DNA from: Prolixibacteraceae bacterium UBA1413
Lineage (GTDB): Bacteria > Bacteroidota > Bacteroidia > Bacteroidales > Prolixibacteraceae
Direction of reading: 5' to 3'
Assembly (NCBI GenBank): GCA_002304925.1
Contig: DBPT01000006.1
Coordinates: 124,001-188,000, forward strand
DNA: 64,000 bases
This document shows positions 41,692-50,695 of the stretch, piece by piece (position 1 is the first letter of the stretch; each line of letters begins with the position of its first letter). The position numbers and the translations under genes were made by a program. The notes under the pieces are model-generated. The model was not told the DNA's origin and did not search any database. It saw nothing but the letters and a program-made list of their open reading frames with translations.

Positions 41692-43230
41692 TCATATTCC
41701 CCAGCTTTCCCGGTCGAGGCTGCGGTAATGGATAGCTTCGGAGAGGTGGTAGCTTTCGATCTTTTCCGATCCTTCCAGATCGGCGATGGTGCGCGAGACT
41801 TTTAAAATGCGGTCATAAGCCCTGGCGGAGAGGCCCAGCTTTTCCAAGGCGGTCTTGATCAGCAGGCGGCAGGAGGCATCGAGGGTGACGAATTCCCTGA
41901 TCATTTTGGAGCTCATCATGGCATTGCAATAGACATTCTGAAAATCCCTGAAGCGTTCGGACTGCATCTGCCGGGCAGAGATAACCCTATTGCGTATGGT
42001 TTCGCTTTTTTCGGACGCTTCTTTTTCGTCGAGTTTCCGGAAGGGAACGGGGACCACTTCGAGGTGGATGTCGATGCGGTCAAAGAGTGGACCTGAAATC
42101 CTGTTGAGGTAGCGTCTGACCATTCCGGGAGGACAGACGCATTCTTTTCCGGGATGGTTGTAATAGCCGCAGGGACAGGGATTCATGGAAGCGACGAGCA
42201 TGAAGTTTGCCGGATATTCGATGGAGAAGCGGGCCCTTGAGATGGTAATTTTGCGGTCCTCGAGGGGCTGACGCATGACTTCGAGGACGTTGTGTCTGAA
42301 TTCGGGGAGTTCATCCAGGAATAAAACGCCGTTGTGTGCCAGGCTGATTTCTCCGGGTTGAGGGAAAGCGCCGCCGCCAACCAGGGCGATGTCGGAAATG
42401 GTGTGGTGGGGGCTCCGGAAGGGGCGCACGGTCATCAGCGAGGTGTCCTTGTCGATGCGACCGGCAACCGAATGAATCTTGGTGGTTTCCAGGGCTTCCT
42501 TCAGCGTCAGCGGAGGGAGAATGGTCGGGATCCGCCGGGCCAGCATGGTCTTTCCCGACCCGGGCGGACCGATCATCATGAGGTTGTGTCCACCGGCTGC
42601 GGCAATCTCCAGGGCCCGTTTCACATTTTCCTGACCCCTCACATCCGAAAAGTCGACATCACTCTGGTTCACCCTGGCGAAAAACTCAGCCCGCGTATCC
42701 ACGATGGTCTGCTCCAATTCTGCCTCATCATTAAAAAAGTCAATCACTTCCCTGAGATTGTCCACCCCATAAATCTTCAGCTTGTCCACCACGGCAGCCT
42801 CCCGTGCATTCTGTTTCGGCAGGATGAGCCCCTCAAATCCCTCTGCCCTCGAATTCACGGCGACGGGCAACGCCCCTTTGGCAGGCTGAAGGGTCCCGTC
42901 GAGCGACAGTTCCCCCATCATCACATACTTTTCGAGTTTGTGGGTTTTTAGCTGTTCCGAAGCGGCCAAAACACCGACAGCCATCGGCAGGTCAAACGCC
43001 GAGCCCTCCTTTCGGATATCGGCAGGAGCCATGTTGACTACGATCTTCTGTTTCGGCCATTTATAACCGTGTATCCTCAGGGAGGATTCTATCCGTTGCT
43101 GGCTCTCTTTGACGGCATTGTCGGCAAGGCCTACCAGGAAAAATTTGACCCCTTTGGTGACATCCGCCTCAATGGTTATAGTGGCCGCATGAATACCAAA
43201 TACGGCACTACCGTAAGTTTTGACTAACAT
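41692..43230 (-). CDS. comM: YifB/ComM-family Mg-chelatase-like AAA ATPase
   Basis: It has 512 residues. The N-terminal Lon-like domain (about 1-165) is followed by the AAA ATPase with Walker A GPPGSGKT, Walker B LFLDELPEF and a C-terminal magnesium-chelatase-type domain (LDASCRLLIKTALEKLGLSARAYDRILKVSRTIADL). ComM in other bacteria is a helicase that promotes branch migration in natural transformation. I use the ATG at 43230 (MLVKTYGSAVFGI), which is the family start, not the longer in-frame form. The gene does not overlap its neighbours; a weak hairpin (41669-41689) lies beyond the stop. Confidence 0.93.
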   Translation of the reverse strand: MLVKTYGSAVFGIHAATITIEADVTKGVKFFLVGLADNAVKESQQRIESSLRIHGYKWPKQKIVVNMAPADIRKEGSAFDLPMAVGVLAASEQLKTHKLEKYVMMGELSLDGTLQPAKGALPVAVNSRAEGFEGLILPKQNAREAAVVDKLKIYGVDNLREVIDFFNDEAELEQTIVDTRAEFFARVNQSDVDFSDVRGQENVKRALEIAAAGGHNLMMIGPPGSGKTMLARRIPTILPPLTLKEALETTKIHSVAGRIDKDTSLMTVRPFRSPHHTISDIALVGGGAFPQPGEISLAHNGVLFLDELPEFRHNVLEVMRQPLEDRKITISRARFSIEYPANFMLVASMNPCPCGYYNHPGKECVCPPGMVRRYLNRISGPLFDRIDIHLEVVPVPFRKLDEKEASEKSETIRNRVISARQMQSERFRDFQNVYCNAMMSSKMIREFVTLDASCRLLIKTALEKLGLSARAYDRILKVSRTIADLEGSEKIESYHLSEAIHYRSLDRESWGI

Positions 43231-43326
43231 GATGGGTTGTGTGTGGTTTGCAGGATACAATATACGTATTTTCACACACAAAGAACCTCAGATTCTTTAA
43301 AAAATCATACTGGCTGAGCAGAATTC

Positions 43327-44271
43327 TCAGAAAGGCAGATTCTCCAGGTCGACATTTCCCCCCGAAAGGATGATCCCAGTTTTTACTCCCGCCACATCGA
43401 CTTTCCCTTCCAGGATGGCGCCCAGGGGAACGGCCGAAGAGGGTTCTATGATGATTTTCATCCGTTCCCAAACCATGCGCATGGCTTCGACGATTTTCTC
43501 CTCCGAAACGGTAACGATGCCATCAACCTTGCCCATGATAATGGTGAAAGTGCGCTCGCTGAGCGATGTCAGCAACCCGTCGGCGATTGTTCGGGGATCC
43601 ACGGAAGGGAAAATCTCTCCGGCATAAAAAGAGCGGAACGCATCGTCGGCCCCTGCCGGTTCAGCGGCAATAACACGGGCACCCGGAGACAGGGATTTGG
43701 CGGAGAGGGCGGTTCCGCTTAGCAATCCGCCACCGCCCACCGGGGCCATGATGATGTCGAAAGTCCCGGCATCTTCGATCATCTCTTTGGCAGCCGTACC
43801 CTGGCCGGCAATGACCATCAGATTGTCATAGGGGTGGATCATGGTGGCGCCGGTTTCGGCGACCACTTTCGCCAGGGTGCTCTCCCGTGCGGCCAGTGTG
43901 GGCTCGCAATAGGTGATGATCCCGCCATACCCGGCCACCGCTTTCTTCTTTATCTCAGAAGCGGTCCACGGCATCACGATATAAGCCGGAATATTCCGCA
44001 TTCGGGCAGCCAGGGCCAGGGCAGCGGCATGATTCCCCGACGAATGGGTGGCTACCCCTTTCTGTGCTTCCTCCCCGGAAAGGGAAAATACCGCATTGGA
44101 GGCTCCCCTGAATTTAAAGGCACCCACTTTCTGGAAATTCTCACATTTGAAAAAAAGAGTCCCTCCGGTGATCCGGTCGATGCTTTCCGAGGAATAGAGG
44201 GGTGTGCGGTGGACCACTCCGGCAATTCTGGAATGTGCCCGTACCACATCGCTGTAATCAGGAATTTTCAT
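43327..44271 (-). CDS. PLP-dependent threonine dehydratase/serine racemase-like enzyme
   Basis: This fold-II PLP enzyme has 314 residues. The Schiff-base lysine is Lys53 in GAFKFRGASNA, followed by the substrate loop SSGNHAAALA and the glycine-rich phosphate clamp VGGGGLLSG. A C-terminal ACT regulatory domain is absent, so it resembles catabolic TdcB or serine racemase rather than biosynthetic IlvA. Likely products are 2-oxobutanoate from threonine or pyruvate from serine; which one cannot be decided from sequence. Its start overlaps the prsW end by 14 bp, indicating coupling. Confidence 0.88.
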   Translation of the reverse strand: MKIPDYSDVVRAHSRIAGVVHRTPLYSSESIDRITGGTLFFKCENFQKVGAFKFRGASNAVFSLSGEEAQKGVATHSSGNHAAALALAARMRNIPAYIVMPWTASEIKKKAVAGYGGIITYCEPTLAARESTLAKVVAETGATMIHPYDNLMVIAGQGTAAKEMIEDAGTFDIIMAPVGGGGLLSGTALSAKSLSPGARVIAAEPAGADDAFRSFYAGEIFPSVDPRTIADGLLTSLSERTFTIIMGKVDGIVTVSEEKIVEAMRMVWERMKIIIEPSSAVPLGAILEGKVDVAGVKTGIILSGGNVDLENLPF

Positions 44272-44971
44272 CTTTCGGGCCGAAACTTTTGTTTAGAAGA
44301 TCAAAATCTGTTCTGAAAATGCTCCTGTCCGAAAGGTTTTTCATCCTCCTGAATCCTGATATATACAAATAAACGACGAATCCGAGGAAGACGATCCACA
44401 GCCATTCAATCTCAGTCATCAGGATAAAGTCATAGATGCCGTGCAGCAGGATGGGTAAGGACAAAGCAATCAGTTTCAGGTTGCGTTGTTGTTGCGGATA
44501 AAACCGGGCCATGCCGAAGTAAAATCCCATGGTAATTCCGAAGATGGCATGTGCCGGTACCGCGGTTAGGGCACGGAGGAAACCCGTGGCATAGCCGTCC
44601 TGCATGACATAAAGCACATTTTCCACGGAGGCAAAACCCAGGGAAATAAAGGTTCCGTACACGATACCGTCATATTTCTCGTTGAATTCCGGACTTTTCC
44701 AGATCAAGAGGTAAAGGGCGAGGAATTTGAAAAGCTCTTCCGTGAATCCGGCGACTACAAAGGCTGACCAGGCAGCGGAGAGGAGTCCCTCCAGAGATTC
44801 TCCCAGGCGGGAGAGGAAGCTTTCCACGGCCAGGATGGGGATCACGATGAGTGCTCCGGCGAGCAACGCCAAAAAAAGCAGCCTGAAAGGCTCCTTTTCG
44901 TATTTGTCGCGAAACAGGATATATCCGGCAATGACGGCAACAGGAGCAAATGAGATAAAAAGAATATCCAT
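44258..44971 (-). CDS. prsW: PrsW-family intramembrane protease
   Basis: It has 237 residues and about eight hydrophobic helices. PrsW-like CAAX-type motifs are visible: the EELFK pair (Glu78-Glu79), Glu117-Asn118 in FASVENVLY, and His141 in PAHAIFGI. Bacillus PrsW cleaves an anti-sigma factor; in Bacteroidota the target is unknown. An upstream GTG (44977) would add two residues, but I prefer the ATG at 44971. The gene ends inside the dehydratase start and begins 15 bp after the phosphorylase stop. Confidence 0.88.
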   Translation of the reverse strand: MDILFISFAPVAVIAGYILFRDKYEKEPFRLLFLALLAGALIVIPILAVESFLSRLGESLEGLLSAAWSAFVVAGFTEELFKFLALYLLIWKSPEFNEKYDGIVYGTFISLGFASVENVLYVMQDGYATGFLRALTAVPAHAIFGITMGFYFGMARFYPQQQRNLKLIALSLPILLHGIYDFILMTEIEWLWIVFLGFVVYLYISGFRRMKNLSDRSIFRTDFDLLNKSFGPKDENS

Positions 44972-44986
44972 GGTCACAGGAAGCGA

Positions 44987-45799
44987 TCAAAGGCTGCCGA
45001 TCAGTTCTTTCATGATAAGGGTCATTTTGGGTTCCGCAGCCATGGCTACCTGTTGAACCTCCTCGTGCGAGATTTCCACAATCTGGCCCGGGACACCGCT
45101 GTCGGTGATGATAGAAATGCCGAAAATCCGCATACCTGCATGTTGCGCCACGATCACTTCAGGGACTGTGCTCATGCCGACGGCATCTCCTCCCAGAATG
45201 CGGAACATCAGGTATTCCGACGGGGTTTCAAAAGTAGGACCCGAAACGCCCACATAGACGCCTTCCTTCAATTCAAAATGATGTCTTTCAGCAATTTCCC
45301 GGGCTTTTAACCGCAGTTGTACGTCATAGACCTTGCTCATATCAGGAAAACGGGGGCCCAGTTCATTGATGTTCCTGCCCCGGAGGGGATGTTCAGGGAA
45401 AAAATTAATATGATCCCTGATCAGCATGATGTCCCCAACCCTGTACCCGGGATTCAGCCCGCCGCTTGCATTGGAAACAAAAAGGGTGGTGATTCCCAGT
45501 TGACGCATGACCCTCACCGGAAATGTCACCTCTTTCATGTCATATCCTTCGTAATAATGAAACCGGCCCTGCATGGCCAGAACCTCCCTGTTGCCCAACC
45601 TGCCGAATATCAGACGGCCTGCATGGCCATCGACCGTCGACACGGGAAAATTGGGAATCTCATTATAGGGAATGGTCGCTGAAATTTCAATTTCCTTCAC
45701 AAGCCCGCCCAAACCGGTTCCGAGGATAATCCCTGTATCAACCCTGGCGTTTGATTTTTCTGCTAAATAATTCGCGGTTGCTTTTATTTTCTCCAACAT
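44987..45799 (-). CDS. Purine nucleoside phosphorylase, trimeric class
   Basis: It phosphorolyses purine nucleosides for salvage. It has 270 residues with the expected GTGLGGL phosphate loop, HYYEGY, the NASGGLNP block, the GVSGPTFETPSEY base pocket and VGMSTVPEV. At the position of the human Asn243 (in SLITN) this protein has Asp (IITDSGVPG), as in many Bacteroidota. This could widen the base preference, an inference from human-enzyme mutants. The family start MLEKIKATANYL overlaps the end of lpxK by 62 bp, so translation is probably coupled. Longer upstream starts are not credible. Confidence 0.92.
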   Translation of the reverse strand: MLEKIKATANYLAEKSNARVDTGIILGTGLGGLVKEIEISATIPYNEIPNFPVSTVDGHAGRLIFGRLGNREVLAMQGRFHYYEGYDMKEVTFPVRVMRQLGITTLFVSNASGGLNPGYRVGDIMLIRDHINFFPEHPLRGRNINELGPRFPDMSKVYDVQLRLKAREIAERHHFELKEGVYVGVSGPTFETPSEYLMFRILGGDAVGMSTVPEVIVAQHAGMRIFGISIITDSGVPGQIVEISHEEVQQVAMAAEPKMTLIMKELIGSL

Positions 45800-46838
45800 A
45801 TTCAAGTATTTTTTTATCAAACAATTTGCCCTCCCTGTCAAGGAATTTCACCTGGACCGGAAGGTAATACATAGAGGATTTCAATTCATGGGTGAACAGG
45901 TCAAACCGGGTTAACCTCACAAGGTCCTTTTCTGTGGTCACGATAATCTTTCTGGGATTCTTCAGCCTGTAAAAATCCCGGATGATCATGTTGATGTCGG
46001 ATTCCGAATAGGGATGGTGATCGGGGAAGATGGAGGTTTCCACTTCACCCGAGAGTTTGTTGACATGCTGAATGATGTATTCGGGAGCGGCGATTCCGGT
46101 AACCAGGAGAATTCCCATCTGCCGGGTATCGGTGAAGAGGTCCATTTTAGGCGCCTCCGGGAATACAGGGCACAACTGACCATATACCATAGTGGTGAAA
46201 AAGAGTTCCTGGTAGGGGAAGAGAGATACATCCTTGGCCATGATCCTCCGGGTGATGGGTGCAATTTCGTTGGGGCACTTTGTAATAATGATGATATTGG
46301 CCCTGCGGAGTTGACCGGGTTTCTCCCGCAGCCTTCCTGCCGGAAGGAGAGCGTCATCCTTCAGCGGTTTGTTGTAGTCAATCAGCAGGATATTGAGGCC
46401 AGGGGTGATCTTCCGGTGCTGAAATGCATCATCGAGGAGAATCACATCGGGTGGCATTTCATCTTTGAGAAGGTTCTGAACCCCCGTTACCCGGTTTTCA
46501 CAAACGGATACCTTGACAGAAGGGAATTTCTTCTTCATCTGCAAAGGTTCATCCCCGGCTTCGGTGACATCCGATGTGGTATGTACTTCCAGATAACCTT
46601 TGGTTTTCCTTTTATACCCCCTGCTCAGAGTAGCGACACGAAACTGCGATTTCAGGAGCCGGATCAGGTATTCGGTATGGGGAGTTTTTCCGGTTCCCCC
46701 GACGGTAATATTGCCGATGGAAATGACAGGAATTTCAAAGTCGGTCGATTTCAGCAATTTGTAATCGTACAAAGAGTTACGTATGGCCATTACCATGCCG
46801 TAAATCAATGAAACGGGATACAAAAGCAACCTGCGCAT
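45738..46838 (-). CDS. lpxK: Tetraacyldisaccharide 4'-kinase
   Basis: It phosphorylates the 4' position of the lipid A disaccharide at the inner membrane. It has 366 residues with an N-terminal membrane-associating helix and the Walker A GNITVGGTGKTPHTEYL (about 43-59). The LLDDAFQHRKI and LVTTEKDLVRL segments are family marks. The C-terminus overlaps pnp by 62 bp. Gene order sppA-lpxK-pnp is seen in several Bacteroidetes genomes I know. A perfect 18-bp inverted repeat lies between it and the upstream sppA. Confidence 0.94.
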   Translation of the reverse strand: MRRLLLYPVSLIYGMVMAIRNSLYDYKLLKSTDFEIPVISIGNITVGGTGKTPHTEYLIRLLKSQFRVATLSRGYKRKTKGYLEVHTTSDVTEAGDEPLQMKKKFPSVKVSVCENRVTGVQNLLKDEMPPDVILLDDAFQHRKITPGLNILLIDYNKPLKDDALLPAGRLREKPGQLRRANIIIITKCPNEIAPITRRIMAKDVSLFPYQELFFTTMVYGQLCPVFPEAPKMDLFTDTRQMGILLVTGIAAPEYIIQHVNKLSGEVETSIFPDHHPYSESDINMIIRDFYRLKNPRKIIVTTEKDLVRLTRFDLFTHELKSSMYYLPVQVKFLDREGKLFDKKILEYVGENKSNRELFSRKIKRQG

Positions 46839-46887
46839 AAGCCGGAATTTGGGTCACTAAAGTAATAAATATTGGACGATAAAACTA

Positions 46888-46932
46888 CACACCCGGGAAA
46901 ACAGGCGGATTCTTCCTGTTTTCCCGGGTGTG
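46888..46932. terminator. Perfect 18-bp inverted repeat between sppA and lpxK
   Basis: CACACCCGGGAAAACAGG (46888-46905) and its exact complement (46915-46932) surround a 9-nt loop. In the minus direction the arm is followed after a few bases by TTTT, a weak tail. It could end sppA transcription or stabilise its mRNA end while lpxK starts anew. Confidence 0.65.
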
Positions 46933-46959
46933 GGAATGTGGGTTCAAACTATCGTCTTA

Positions 46960-48741
46960 CTATCTGATTGTCACATCGTAAGGCATCCTGGCATAGAGAC
47001 CGTTCATCTGTCTCAGTTTCGCAATCCGGTCATAATAAATCCAGGCTTCACCGAGTTCTCTTTTCAGGAACCAGGTGCGAGCATTGTCACTTCCTCCTTT
47101 CAGCATTTCGGTGAACGGGTCGGAAAGCTCCGGCAGGCTCACGGTCCGGTAATTTTCCAGTCCAGCCAGATCTGCCGCCATTTCCACGGCTTTGTCGAGG
47201 CCTCCCAATTCATCCACCAGTCCGATATTCAGGGCATTTTCGCCGCTCCAAACCCTTCCCTGCCCGATGGAATCGACAGCTGCGGACTCCATCTTGCGGC
47301 CATCGGCAACCCGCGACACAAAAAGGGCATACGTCTCTTCAATGAAACTCTGCATCAGATTCCTTTCAAAGGGGGACATGGGCCTGGTGAGTGAAGGCAT
47401 ATCGGAATGTTCATTGGTTTTGACCACATCGGTGGTGATTCCGAGGGTTTCACCCAGCAGCTCACCTGCATTGGGAATCATTCCGAACACGCCGATGGAT
47501 CCGGTGATGGTATTGGGATGGGCGACAATTTTATCGGCAGCGCAGGCGATGTAATACCCACCCGAAGCGGCCACATCTCCCATGGAAACGACCACCGTCT
47601 TCTCGTCTGCCGCCAGTTTGACCTCACGCCAGATCACTTCCGAGGCATAGGCATCGCCTCCCGGGGAATTGACGCGCAGGACAATGGCCTTGTAAGAGGA
47701 ATCCTGTCTTACCTTGCGTATTTCACGCGATAATTTGTCACCGTTGATGCCCTCGCCGCTCACAATACTAGTTCCGATTTCGCCACTGGCGTAGATGACA
47801 GCGATTTTGTTGCGGGAGAAGGTACTCTTTTTGGCTCCCTTTTTCAGGGGTGCTTTGGCATAATCGGCCACATTCACCACATTGATCCCCTTTTTTGCCG
47901 CTGTTCCGGTGATTTGCCGCAGGTCATCCAGCACCTGGTCCTTGTATTTGAGGGTGTCCACCAATCCTGCTTCCAGGGCTGTTGCTGCGCTCCTGAAGGT
48001 CATCATCTGATCGGCCAGTTCGTTCAGCCGGTCAACGGGGATGCCCCGCTCCTGGGAAATTCCATTCAGCATATGGTTCCACATGCTGCCCATATATACC
48101 AGCCGTTGTTCGCGGTTTTCAGGACTCATCTCTTCCAGCAGAAAAGGCTCGACAGCCGATTTGAATTTGCCGTGACGCACCACCTGCATCTCAACGCCCA
48201 GTTTCTCCAGGGCATTCTTGTAAAAGGTAACTTCCCCCCCCAGGCCCCGGAAATCCAGCCTCCCCCGGGGATTCAGAACGACCTTGTCAGCCACGCTGGC
48301 CAGGTAATAGGTTTTCTGTTCGTACAAGTCACTGTAAGCATAGACCGGCTTGGAACTGGAATCCCTGAAAGCAATCAGGGCATTCCTGATCTCCTCAACC
48401 GCCGCCATCCCCGAGTTCATCACCGAAACGTCAAGGAAAATCCCCTTGATCCGGTCGTCGTCCCTGGCCTTTTCAATGGCCTTAATGATTTTGTCAAGAC
48501 CCAGTTTTTTTGCCATGCTTAAGCCGGGAATTTCCAGGTTGGCAAAGGGATCGTTCGGGGCCCGGTCCACAATCTGATTGTCCAACTTCAGAATCAGCAT
48601 GCTCTGGTTTTGAACCACTACCTGTTTCTCGGTCGAGGCGACCAGGGCTCCGAAAACCGCCAGCATGATAAACAATCCGATCACGCTGATCAGAATGATA
48701 CCCGTTATCGTCGCTAAGGTATACTTAAAAAAATCTCTCAT
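46960..48741 (-). CDS. sppA: Signal peptide peptidase SppA (67K type)
   Basis: This 593-residue inner membrane protease has one N-terminal helix (about 8-34). Two repeated ClpP-like domains form the active site across the molecule. The catalytic lysine is Lys194 in RHGKFKSAVEPF and the serine is Ser393 in GDVAASGGYYIAC. It degrades cleaved signal peptides in the membrane plane. The length is that of the tandem E. coli-type enzyme. It is the first gene of the minus-strand group, divergent from folK. Confidence 0.95.
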   Translation of the reverse strand: MRDFFKYTLATITGIILISVIGLFIMLAVFGALVASTEKQVVVQNQSMLILKLDNQIVDRAPNDPFANLEIPGLSMAKKLGLDKIIKAIEKARDDDRIKGIFLDVSVMNSGMAAVEEIRNALIAFRDSSSKPVYAYSDLYEQKTYYLASVADKVVLNPRGRLDFRGLGGEVTFYKNALEKLGVEMQVVRHGKFKSAVEPFLLEEMSPENREQRLVYMGSMWNHMLNGISQERGIPVDRLNELADQMMTFRSAATALEAGLVDTLKYKDQVLDDLRQITGTAAKKGINVVNVADYAKAPLKKGAKKSTFSRNKIAVIYASGEIGTSIVSGEGINGDKLSREIRKVRQDSSYKAIVLRVNSPGGDAYASEVIWREVKLAADEKTVVVSMGDVAASGGYYIACAADKIVAHPNTITGSIGVFGMIPNAGELLGETLGITTDVVKTNEHSDMPSLTRPMSPFERNLMQSFIEETYALFVSRVADGRKMESAAVDSIGQGRVWSGENALNIGLVDELGGLDKAVEMAADLAGLENYRTVSLPELSDPFTEMLKGGSDNARTWFLKRELGEAWIYYDRIAKLRQMNGLYARMPYDVTIR

Positions 48742-48765
48742 AATAAAATGTTTATTCCGGATTTA

Positions 48766-48773
48766 TACTTTTG
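48766..48773 (+). promoter_or_regulatory. -7 element for folK
   Basis: TACTTTTG is a perfect TAnnTTTG match 43 bp before the folK ATG at 48817. It would place the transcript start after the upstream in-frame ATG at 48748, excluding that longer start. Confidence 0.5.
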
Positions 48774-48816
48774 TAATGATAGGTCTGTAAGACAAAACAG
48801 AAATTACACAAAAATA

Positions 48817-49311
48817 ATGGAAGAACACCAACTATTCTTATGCTTGGGCGGAAATCTTGGAAATCAGGATGAAATTTTTAGCGAAACCCTCTCAATGATC
48901 GGTGACACCATCGGGGAATGCCTGTTGATTTCCCCATCCTATGAGTCGCCTCCGTGGGGATTTTCATCCAGGTCACAATTCCGGAACCAGGTTGTCATGA
49001 CCGCTACGGTGCTTCCCCCGCATGAAGTTCTGAAAAAAATCAGAATCATAGAAAAACATTTCGGGCGCCGCAGAAAAGCCGGACAGTACCTGTCCCGGAA
49101 AATGGATATTGATATCCTGTTTTACGGCGACCTGGTCATCGCCACCCCGGAACTGACCATTCCCCACCCGCTGCTGGCCGAAAGGCGTTTTGTGTTACTC
49201 CCGCTGGCCGATATTGCCCCTGATTTTGTCCACCCGGTGAATGGGAGAACGGTATCGGAACTGTTGGAAGCATGCATGGATCATTCTGCGGTCAGCAGAA
49301 TCCCGGAATGA
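48817..49311 (+). CDS. folK: 6-hydroxymethyl-7,8-dihydropterin pyrophosphokinase (HPPK), full-length
   Basis: It transfers pyrophosphate from ATP to 6-hydroxymethyl-dihydropterin for folate synthesis. It has 164 residues with the complete HPPK signature: GGNLG near the start, SPPWGFSSRSQFRNQVV, the KMDIDILFYG metal-binding pair (Asp97, Asp99), and the C-terminal IPHPLLAERRFVLLPLADIAPDFVHP with His117 and the Arg-rich clamp. I start at ATG 48817 because the upstream 23-codon extension is not conserved and lies across a promoter. A second HPPK, lacking this C-terminal part, is encoded at 61079. Confidence 0.92.
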   Translation: MEEHQLFLCLGGNLGNQDEIFSETLSMIGDTIGECLLISPSYESPPWGFSSRSQFRNQVVMTATVLPPHEVLKKIRIIEKHFGRRRKAGQYLSRKMDIDILFYGDLVIATPELTIPHPLLAERRFVLLPLADIAPDFVHPVNGRTVSELLEACMDHSAVSRIPE

Positions 49312-49427
49312 ATAAAAGGATTCATCCGTTATTTAATGTTAACAGCGCAGACTGACGGGATTTTGAATCAACTTGGTAAGGTTTTTGTTGCAAAAACGCA
49401 GGAAAATAAACACTTAATATACCCATT

Positions 49428-50462
49428 ATGAAAACCAAAATTGGAATACTGCTTTTGATTCTTTTTGTCTTCGGAACTGCCTGTCAACAAAAGGGAGGGA
49501 AGATCATCCACCAGAATATTACAGGCAAGGCTGGCGAGATGATTGTCGTTATGTCGAAAGTGGCGTGGGACGATGCGCCGGGAAATGTATTGCGAAAGAC
49601 ACTGGCACAGCCCCAGTTGTCGCTTCCCCAGGAGGAACCCCTTTTCGACCTGGTTTCCATACCTCACGAAGCATTCAAAGATATCTTCCTTTCCACACGG
49701 AACATTATTCAGACGAAAATTTCTCCCATCATTGAAAATCCCGGCGTGACCTTTGCAAATGACGTATGGGCATACCCGCAGGCTATCGTTCAGATCAATG
49801 CAAGAAACAACGAGGAATTTGAAAGACTCTTTACCGAAAACAGCGATAAGATTGTCGCATATTTCCTGAAGGCGGAACGGGACCGACTTACCATGAATTA
49901 CAAAAAGCTGTACGATAAAGCGGCTTATAACATTCTGGAAAAAAACCATGATATTTTCCTGACCGTCCCTCCCGGATACAAGGTAGCCACCCAGGGGAAG
50001 GATTTCACCTGGGTCCGGTATGAAACCCCTGATATATCGCAGGCCGTTATGATCTATACATTTCCTTACACCTCCGACAGTACGTTCACCCTGAAGTATC
50101 TGCTTGACAAGCGGGACAGTGTCCTCAAGGCCAATGTCCCGGGCTCGGTGGCAGACAGTTACATGACCACAGAGCGACGGGTGGAATCTGTTTTACAGGT
50201 CACCCGGCACAACGGGAACTATGCGGCTGAAGTCCGCGGCCTTTGGCGCGTGGAAAACGATTTTATGGGAGGCCCGTTCGTCATGCTGGCAGAACTGGAC
50301 GCATACCGCCAGCGGGTGGTGGTGGCCGATGGCTATGTTTACTCACCCAGCAAAAACAAACGTAACCTTACCCGGCAGGTCGAAGCCATCCTATACTCCC
50401 TTCAGTTCAAAGACCAGGATAAAAATGACAAGCTGAACAGCCAGATCAACATGGGCAATTAA
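49428..50462 (+). CDS. DUF4837-type lipoprotein
   Basis: It has 344 residues with lipobox GTAC (Cys19). The rest resembles the DUF4837 family of Bacteroidota, with blocks ITGKAGEMIVVM, NIIQTKISP, DVWAYPQAIVQINA, FTWVRYETPDISQAVMIYTFPY and a C-terminal GLWRVENDFMGGPFVMLAELDAYRQRVVVADGYVYSPSKNKRN. The function is unknown. It is probably a single-gene transcript, with a small RNA gene following. Confidence 0.85.
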   Translation: MKTKIGILLLILFVFGTACQQKGGKIIHQNITGKAGEMIVVMSKVAWDDAPGNVLRKTLAQPQLSLPQEEPLFDLVSIPHEAFKDIFLSTRNIIQTKISPIIENPGVTFANDVWAYPQAIVQINARNNEEFERLFTENSDKIVAYFLKAERDRLTMNYKKLYDKAAYNILEKNHDIFLTVPPGYKVATQGKDFTWVRYETPDISQAVMIYTFPYTSDSTFTLKYLLDKRDSVLKANVPGSVADSYMTTERRVESVLQVTRHNGNYAAEVRGLWRVENDFMGGPFVMLAELDAYRQRVVVADGYVYSPSKNKRNLTRQVEAILYSLQFKDQDKNDKLNSQINMGN

Positions 50463-50570
50463 ACGGCTGCAACCGGGTGGCCAATGCTGATCGAAAGGTA
50501 TCTTCCTGAATTATTTTTTAATTTTTTACTTTTTTTTACTTAAGTACGACATATTGTTATAAAATGTGAT

Positions 50571-50578
50571 TATATTTG
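50571..50578 (+). promoter_or_regulatory. -7 element for a probable small RNA
   Basis: TATATTTG is a perfect TAnnTTTG match. A transcript from about 50585 would end at the terminator at 50664. No good -33 TTTG is seen at 19-21 bp spacing. Confidence 0.45.
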
Positions 50579-50584
50579 TAGCAC

Positions 50585-50664
50585 TTCACGTCAGATATAG
50601 ATCTGACAATTGTGTGTTTGGGGGTTAACATTTGAAAAGGAGAGCTGTTGAGCTCTCCTTTTTT
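50585..50664 (+). ncRNA. Candidate ~80-nt small RNA
   Basis: A perfect -7 element (50571-50578) is followed by a 5' hairpin GTCAGAT/ATCTGAC (50590-50596 with 50601-50607, loop ATAG), an unpaired GU-rich segment (about 50608-50634) and a strong terminator with a 12-bp arm (50635-50646 with 50651-50662) and six T. No open frame or neighbouring gene needs this terminator. The overall form, hairpin plus single-stranded seed plus terminator, is that of a regulatory RNA, but no known family is matched. Alternatively it is a leader that terminates before the YD-repeat gene 31 bp downstream. Confidence 0.55.
50635..50664 (+). terminator. Terminator of the candidate small RNA
   Basis: AAAAGGAGAGCT (50635-50646), loop GTTG, AGCTCTCCTTTT (50651-50662), with T-run 50659-50664; perfect arms. 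Confidence 0.85.
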
Positions 50665-50695
50665 ATTACTTTTGGAAAATCAGATTTTCATAGGA

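Noticed and set aside
48748..48816. Upstream in-frame ATG giving a 23-residue longer FolK
   Set aside because: The extension is not HPPK-like and lies across a perfect -7 element; the ATG at 48817 matches the family start.
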